A DNA stretch of 64,000 nucleotides. It comes from Stropharia rugosoannulata (lineage: Eukaryota; Basidiomycota; Agaricomycetes; Agaricales; Strophariaceae). Numbering within the stretch: position 1 is the stretch's first letter; every line of letters starts with the position of its first letter. A program made the translations under genes and the position numbers. This document shows, in pieces, positions 58,125-64,000 of this stretch. The DNA is taken from positions 620,001-684,000 of the forward strand of contig JANCIK010000012.1 of the NCBI GenBank assembly GCA_028532985.1, in the 5' to 3' direction. Under the pieces are notes generated by a model. That model was not told the origin of the DNA. It worked only from the letters and a program-made list of their open reading frames with translations, and ran no database searches.

Positions 58125-58769
58125 GACTGCAGATATGAGAGTATGGGCGTAGATAGTTCCACCGGACTATCCATCCATTCCTTTTATAACCCCCCTTCAG
58201 TGAAATAATTTTAGTCGACCTCGACTCTCGTCGGTGTATGTTTGGTGGTTTGACATCGGGCTGTTCGTTTCCAGATGTCCCGAGGAGCAGATTACCTTTG
58301 AAGCGACTACGACGATTCCATGCGGGACGGCGTGGTTAACTAACTGTTGAAACGAGTATGCGCCATCGTGACACAGCATGTGAGCAAATAATGTACTTTG
58401 TTGGACGGTAGAAGAACACAGGGTAATTACTATACCCGGTGCGGAGCTCGAATATGCCCTTCCGCATCACAACCTTGATTATATTGCAGTGCAATTGCAG
58501 TGTTCTTAGTCGCACTAATGGCACTCTCAGCTATGTATACCTCGATGCTCCTTTATCTTAATCGGTAGACAATATTGCAGTATTCAAAGGTATAGGTTCT
58601 ATCTGTCAAGTGAACATGAGCCTTGTGCAGGACGGATCTACCCACTTGAACGCATTATTCGAGATGGACTATTTTGGGTTCTCTCTATCTGACTTTGATG
58701 TTGGCATTACAATACTTCATATGTGATATATAGAGCTTTGCTTGCTTCAGCAGTCGGAAATTCTACACG
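58125..58769. other. terpene synthase upstream region
   Basis: No gene seen. Contains the promoter of the terpene synthase; no convincing TATA box. Confidence 0.45.
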
Positions 58770-58834
58770 GTGTTGAGAACTGTGCTTTCTCTGACTGAGC
58801 AAGGCTTCATGCATCCCGAGGTGTCTCTTTGCGC

Positions 58835-58965
58835 ACAACGCTCTCGGCATGGTGACATGTCGAGGCACAGTTCTTGGAATGCCCTATCAGTACTTATGGT
58901 AAGTAAGTTCCCAACATACCTATGGAAAGTCCACGCTCTCCTCGCCGCATGCTATTTATAGCATT
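58835..58965 (+). pseudogene. decayed fragment of the 7-TM gene
   Basis: The string CAACGCTCTCGGCATGG at 58836-58852 and the following GGCACAG.., GGAATGCCCTATCAG and ATGGTAAGTAAG parallel 55716-55799 of the intact gene (CAACGCTCTCGGCGTGG, GGGGCACAG, GGGGAACGCCCTCCTGGTAAGTAG), with several small deletions. An acceptor-like CTATTTATAG and following bases match the next exon border weakly. The frame is broken and no other exons were found, so this is a relic. Confidence 0.6.
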
Positions 58966-59918
58966 ATGCCAGTGCATGACTGCGTCGGCTTCCTCCAAGC
59001 TTCCTCTAAACTTGGCATACTTAAGCAGTTAGAGTTTAGAGCCGTAGGTATCTCATCAGCTTAGACGACTCTACATAGTAGCATAGTCAAAGGCTGATCT
59101 ATTATGAACTGCCTTTCGATTTGGAGGCTTGTTCAGCATTTGCATTTATCATACCGTCTCCCGACCGCGAGCTCCGACCTTGTTGAAGACTTGGTAAGTC
59201 CCGATGGTTCATGTCGAGGAGTCCAGTGTGTGGCAGCGGCAACACACAACCCTCAACATGCTGGAACGTTGTAACTCGTCATATCTGCGTAGGTGTCAAG
59301 TTTGCTGTGCTTGATAGAAAATTCCGCCGGTCTCAAACAATGGGCGATAAAAAGTGGATGGAGAAGAGAACGCAGATAAGAAAAAGTTGGATTGGGAGAA
59401 GTCAACGAAGAGGCGCGGGAATGCGCCTAAAGTCCCTGTGATTGGTGTGATGCGATTGGGAGGGATGCGTACATACCAAATCTAGCAACTCTAAATTCGT
59501 TTGATTGGGTTTGGCGCCAAAATAATTACTATTTATGGTAATTTATAATGTTGCCTTATTAGGAGTGACTTGCTTTAACCACCACCATTCATCGCAATTT
59601 TCCGTTTTTTTTTCATAGGTTCTACTCTGACAGGCTTTAAAATTTTATTGTCTGGTTTATGAGGGCTTCTATGAAGATTAGGGCGCAGCAGAGAAAGGTT
59701 CTGTGTTTAACTCAGTACATGCTATAAATAATACTACAATTTTGCCAAATGGGGAAAGGGCGGGTCCCTGGCGACGGAGGATTGGATTGGCTTGGGATTG
59801 GTTCTCGCTCCGCGACTATAAAGCTCGACCCGATGTCACCACCCACCCATATCGTCGCCGCCCGCCTCCAGACATCCGCCTCCGACTTCTTACTTGAACT
59901 CGACATATATCATTAGCA
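58966..59918. other. intergenic, no gene seen
   Basis: No supported gene. A frame at 59211-59441 lacks any recognisable content. The right end holds the promoter of the next gene, with CTATAAAG at 59,816. Confidence 0.45.
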
Positions 59919-60524
59919 ATGTCTGCCATCGCATCGACCTCTACCTTTGACATCGAGGCCCAGCGCCCCGCACCAGCTGTCACCCGGAGCATCCTTCCTG
60001 CGCTCAACTTCCGCGCCAGAGATCCCCTGGACTCTAGCTTCGGATACACGTTCTCTACGGAGAGCCGACACGACGAAGGCGAGCGCAGACAGAGCGTCGC
60101 CGACGTCCTCCCACCATACACTGAGGATGCGGACATCCCGCTCCCGGGCTACACCCGCGAGGCGCCCGAGCCGGCTACTCTCGCTATGTTTCTGTTCAAG
60201 TTTGGTTTCTGTAAGTAAACGCTCCATTTTTCGGGATAGCAATTGCTTACACGGCATTTCTCAGTGTTCCCGCCGTTCTGGTTCTTCGGAGCCTTCATCC
60301 TGCTGTCGCCATTGCGCGAGCCTGTGGCGAGCACACCAACAGAGGGAGAGGAGCAGCCTGCTACTTGGATGCCCGAGAAGACCCCGGATGAACGGGCTGC
60401 ACTCCTCGCAAAGCTGCGCGAGGTCGAAGTCAAGTGGGCCAAGCGCTGCCTCGCCGCCCTCCTAGTCATCGTTCTGCTGGCGGTCTCCGCTGGCCTCGCT
60501 TCCTGGTTCATCATTCACCACTAA
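59919..60524 (+). CDS. conserved two-TM membrane protein, function unknown
   Basis: Two exons (59919-60210 and 60265-60524) encode 183 aa. A disordered N-terminus of about 85 residues ends in the Pro-rich VADVLPPYTEDADIPLPGY, which could act as a PPxY-type docking site (PPYTE). A first hydrophobic segment, LAMFLFKFGFLFPPFWFFGAF, bridges the splice. A charged stretch (PDERAALLAKLREVEVKWAKR) leads to a second helix (CLAALLVIVLLAVSAGLASWF) and a HH end. I recognise the layout from many Agaricomycete hypothetical proteins. No function is known to me. PPxY motifs often recruit Nedd4/Rsp5 ubiquitin ligases, so trafficking is a guess. TATA-like CTATAAAG lies about 100 bp upstream. Confidence 0.82.
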
Positions 60525-61024
60525 AAGAATCACCAACACATACGCGCGCTGGTCCTATCCACAATCATCTTTTCCCGCGCGACACGATTCACAACGCCCA
60601 CCCTTCATTTGCACGCAGGCCTTTCTTTGCCCGTGCCAGTCCCTCATTCGGAACTTTACCAACATTCGCTTTCTTCTACTCCATGGATACTTGTCTCATG
60701 TCCCTCACGCACTGTATTTCTACGCAATTTATTACTATATATTACGACGCCCTCAGCGAGGGCTATACAACCCAATTACTGTACGAATACCATCACGAAT
60801 ACATATACAAAATGAATAACTAAACAATTCAAAATGAACACCTAAGCTCGATGCGAGGTCTGCTCTTGCAACATCTCCTAGTCTGATATAGGACTTGCAA
60901 CTGCAAGTTACTGAATACACCCGCTACAGATTAATGTCAACCTCCAGTTTCTTTTAAATCGGGCGCCTGTTGAGGTAGCCGTCCGCCTCCTCTGCGCCGC
61001 AAGTCAGCCACACCCTTGGCTATC

Positions 61025-61031
61025 TATATAA
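61025..61031 (+). promoter_or_regulatory. TATA box of small secreted protein
   Basis: TATATAA about 125 bp upstream of the ATG at 61152. In the duplicate the same place reads TATTTATT, a weakened TATA. Confidence 0.55.
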
Positions 61032-61151
61032 CCTCGACACCGCACCTCCCAGCTATTCAACATCTCCACTCAGAAAGTCAGTTCATTCTACCCCACAGCA
61101 CTCTGCACTGGTCACCTACTACCCACCTTTCCCTTGCACGCTTTAGCAACC

Positions 61152-61444
61152 ATGAAGACCTTGACAATCTTGTGCGCTCTGTTCGCATCCTATGCCGCGT
61201 GCTCGGTGCATGCAGGAGTCGTTGCAAAATCTGACTCTGGCCTCACGCCCCTGGATGCATTAAGCAACGTTGGTAGGGCGGACAAATCTTGATCTGTGTT
61301 TATATCAATGTGGCTTATTGCATATTAGATCTTGATAATCCTACCAATGGTATCACTGGTATCAGTCTACTTCAAGTTGAATCAGTACTTGGAGGTGTCC
61401 CCGCCGCAGCCCCCAGCGTCCCGGCTCTCCCAGTTTCGGTGTAG
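61152..61444 (+). CDS. small secreted protein, 78 aa
   Basis: Two exons (61152-61272 and 61329-61444). Signal peptide MKTLTILCALFASYAACSVHA, then a short mature part with the motifs SGLTPLDALSNV, PTNGITGISLLQ, VESVLGGVPAAAPS and a Val-rich end. There are no cysteines in the mature peptide and no dibasic site. Not recognised. Compared with its duplicate at 62470-62724 it stops about nine codons earlier, in a region that the copy continues to read. It could be an apoplastic or wall-associated peptide; no function is claimed. Confidence 0.7.
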
Positions 61445-62295
61445 AGGAGACAAGACGCCGTATTGAGCTCACACTGCCCGCGATATCGTCAAGTTTTATT
61501 GGAAGTTTTATTCGACAAGATACCATTATACCTATTACTATGAGTTTACTTAGAGACTGTTCAAATTGTTTCACGCAGCTCTTAACCCTCGTTAATACAA
61601 ATTTGGGTTGCAGTCACCTCGTAATTCGCGACCTCTCTCAGACTTCAATTTAAAGCGCATGCGCCCAACGTAGCGAGTTTTTATCACAACCGGGACTGCT
61701 CATTCCTGCAAAAGTAAAGGCTGCTCTGACAGGCAATATTATTTTGCTGTGTGACTGCTGCGTACACATATTTCTGTTTAGTACGTGCCACGGTGTAGTT
61801 CAAGCTGGCAGTATCTAATCTAATTATAGATCATGTCGTCTATTATTAGATTACAGAATGAGTCGTAAGGAGGCTGGAACATATCAAATTGAACAGGCAG
61901 AAGTCAACTTTTATACAGAGCATCCATAAAGGCACTTTCGATTCAACGAGTATTCTTTGTGGCTTAAATTTTATAAGCTGATGATTCATGAGATTATGGC
62001 GTAATCCTTATAGCAAACGACCCATCCATGTATCCGGATATGTATCTCTATCTCGCTTCTGTGTGCATAGAGTATGCACATATTTGACCGGATCTTCTGC
62101 AGTAAGTCTCTTGACCAGTGATAAAATGATGCAACTGCCCAGTAATTTGTCTCTCAGTTTACTATGTATGGTTCATATGCCAGTAAACATGAATATTCCG
62201 ACGGCAACATAATGAATGTCAACGTTATGATCAATGATGGCACACAGTGATATTGGCGGAGAAGCTAGACTGGTGACTGGTCTGCAGAGAAGCAG

Positions 62296-63240
62296 TCCGC
62301 CTCCTCTGCGCTGCAGGTCAGCCACACTCTTGGCTGTCTATTTATTCTCGACACCGCACGTCCCAGCTGCTCAACATCTCCCATTCTAGAAAGTCACTCG
62401 AGTTATTCTACCCCAAAGCACTCTGCATAGCTCACCCTACCTACCTTCCCCTTGCACACTTGAGCAATCACGAGGACCTTGACTATTGTATGTACTTTAT
62501 TAGCATCGTATGCCGCACGCTCTGTGCATGCAGAACCTGTTGCAGATTTAGAAGAAATCCCAAGTGAGGCGAACAATTCTTGATATTTTCTTTTGATCAT
62601 TGTAGCTTATTGCATATTAGCTGGATTATTACTTGAGTCAATTGCATTGGGTGCAGTCCCCACCCTTGCTGGTGAGCAAATTCTGCAGCAACAGGAGAGG
62701 CGACAAGCCGCCGCACCCCAATAATTGTCAAGTTCTTTGGAAGTTTTATTCGACAAAATATATCATACCTATAACTATTAGAGACTGTGTTTAAATTGTA
62801 TTACACACCTCAGGCCTCAGGCCTCAGGGCTATATGCTTCATTAATAAATTTTACAGAAAGGCGTCGACAAAGCTCAACCGCTCTGAGTCACGCGTCCAA
62901 TGTAGTCTCTATCACGTTCGGGACTTCCTGACATTTCTGCAAAAATAAAATGGTGACCAGGGCATAGTAATAAGCTATCTTCCGAGCCTGATGCGTGCTT
63001 TCCGGTGGCTGCTCTGACAAGCACTCTTATTTTGCCGTGTGTGTTCTGTTTAAATGGTTTAAACGCCTGCCAGTGCCTATGTACCTGCCACGGTTCTAGT
63101 TCTAGTTCGCACGGCTGACAGCATACGTCTCTTTTACTATGTTCCATATGGTCAAAGATTAATATTCCGACGGGAAAGCACCCCCCCGGCAACAAATTGA
63201 ATGTCGACTTCAGGATCAGTGATGGCACACAATGATATCA
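62296..63240. repeat. tandem duplication, unit 2
   Basis: Second copy of 60980-62255, beginning AGTCCGCCTCCTCTGCGCTG and ending GATGGCACACAATGATATC. Shorter than unit 1 by about 300 bp through internal deletion. Confidence 0.75.
62470..62724 (+). pseudogene. start-less duplicate of the small secreted protein gene
   Basis: At the position matching the ATG of copy 1 (61152) the sequence is ACG (62470). From there the frame is still open: TLTIVC.., the signal-like core, a donor GTGAGG at 62564 and acceptor ..TATTAG at 62620, then exon 2 to a TAA at 62722-62724 (exons 62470-62563 and 62621-62724, phases preserved). The conceptual end, GEQILQQQERRQAAAPQ, is longer than in copy 1. No in-frame upstream ATG exists before a stop. 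So it is either inactivated by a single-base change or starts at a non-AUG codon. Confidence 0.7.
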
Positions 63241-63834
63241 TATGTTCTAATATCACGTTAAAATTGAGACCTCTAACTGACTAGCCTCAGGATTTATGAT
63301 GTAGCGTATGCGCGATCCTCAAATGCTCAGCACTCAGCACTCAACAATTGGAAAAGTAAGTAAATATATATCTCTTCTCAATAAATATACAGGAGGTAAG
63401 TCGGATACAAATACAAGCAGCTCAGCACAGAAGGCTTCTTTACTTCCGTCAATGACATACTGTGTGCAAGCCAAGACCGCTTCTACCATACGGCGGCTAC
63501 TACATGAGACTATGAGATAATGAGCTTGAATAGTTCTGAAACCCTTGGCATGCTGTACAATGTACCAAATAATGGAAGCATATCCGACATTAAACCGTTG
63601 GTACTGTAAACTCAACAGAGACTCTACATTGAAAATAGTAGAGATAATAGTCTTTTCTGGACCATATTTATCCAGCGCCTCGTCGCCGATCGGTCACTCA
63701 GGCATTTTAGGATGAATCCACGGTTATCACTCGACGCACACTTCGGCTATTACTTATTAGATGACCATGCTCGGTGTTTTGAAGTCTCAAGAGAGAAAGA
63801 ACAAAGAAAGCAAGAAAGAGGTAGAGCATAGAAC
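62725..63834. other. intergenic at right end
   Basis: Contains the rest of duplication unit 2 and then sequence with no gene seen before the TATA box of the last gene. Confidence 0.45.
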
Positions 63835-63841
63835 GTATAAA
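63835..63841 (+). promoter_or_regulatory. TATA box of the right-edge gene
   Basis: TATAAAA in the context GAACGTATAAAA, the same flanking GAACG as in His-rich copies 2 and 3. It is 85 bp before the ATG. Confidence 0.65.
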
Positions 63842-63919
63842 ATGGAGGACTGTCAACTGCTGCTCTACAGAACAACCGTTCTTCTAACAGCAGATTCACT
63901 GGCTACTACCTTCCGAAAG

Positions 63920-64000
63920 ATGTTCGCACTTCGCTCCATTGCTACTCTCTCAATTGCTCTGGCAACCATAGTTGTCGCCGCGCCCTCTGAAGCTGTTACA
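63920..64000 (+). CDS. secreted protein, 5' end only (cut by window)
   Basis: 27 codons from ATG at 63920 to the window edge. The sequence starts MFALRSIATLSIALATIVVA and continues APSEAVT, a clean signal peptide with a likely cleavage after VVAA. The first six residues, MFALRS, equal those of His-rich copy 3, and the TATA context is shared, but the part available is too short to tell whether the mature protein belongs to that family, to hydrophobins or to something else. Confidence 0.7.
   Translation, partial: MFALRSIATLSIALATIVVAAPSEAVT

Larger units (their letters stand above)
60980..62255. repeat. tandem duplication, unit 1
   Basis: Starts at CGTCCGCCTCCTCTGCGCCG and ends at GATGGCACACAGTGATAT. 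It contains the intact small secreted protein gene and its promoter. Similarity to unit 2 (62296-63240) is seen at the promoter, the gene, the CTGCTCTGACA block and the final TTCCGACGG / GGCACACA block. The copies have diverged, with indels. Confidence 0.75.

Overview
The window reads as nuclear DNA of a filamentous basidiomycete, most likely an Agaricomycete. Genes are dense and cut by many 48-70 nt GT..AG introns. The content is typical of mushroom-forming fungi: class I hydrophobins, an F-box protein with an N-terminal coiled coil, a HET-domain protein, a CipC-like stress protein, a basidiomycete-type sesquiterpene synthase and small secreted proteins. I see no rRNA, tRNA, CRISPR array or intact transposon. 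All spliced models below were joined by hand from splice signals and reading-frame continuity; none was checked against transcripts.

Region 1-26.4 kb is mostly housekeeping. In order: an F-box protein (+), a disordered unknown protein (-), a putatively secreted FAD-dependent oxidoreductase (+), a 14-exon fused saccharopine dehydrogenase of the AASS (LKR/SDH) type (+), a Rho GTPase (-), transcription factor TFIIS (-), the splicing factor PRP46 (+, divergent from TFIIS) and a MED25-type VWA protein (-). The last three form a small RNA polymerase II neighbourhood.

Region 26.4-42.6 kb is sparser and accessory. It holds a 71-aa hydrophobic protein whose first coding exon is only the start codon, two tandem class I hydrophobins with Thr-rich N-terminal extensions and a shared upstream block, a HET-domain protein and a CipC/DUF3759-type gene.

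Region 42.6-48 kb carries three tandem copies of a histidine-rich secreted protein that I do not recognise. All three share exon layout, a TATA box and a 5'UTR intron. They are followed by an EOS1-like ER membrane protein.

Region 49.6-58.1 kb looks like a specialised-metabolism locus. A UstYa-family (DUF3328) protein is transcribed divergently from a secreted precursor made of short acidic peptides, most of them ending in an aromatic residue followed by a dibasic Kex2-type site. A GNAT acetyltransferase, a 7-TM membrane protein and a terpene synthase follow. The UstYa plus Kex2-repeat-precursor pair has the genetic layout of a dikaritin-type (ustiloxin-like) ribosomal peptide pathway, and it is the best candidate here for an undescribed system.

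Region 58-64 kb holds a relic of the 7-TM gene, a conserved two-TM protein, a roughly 1-kb tandem duplication carrying a small secreted protein gene (one copy has lost its ATG), and the 5' end of another secreted protein at the right edge.
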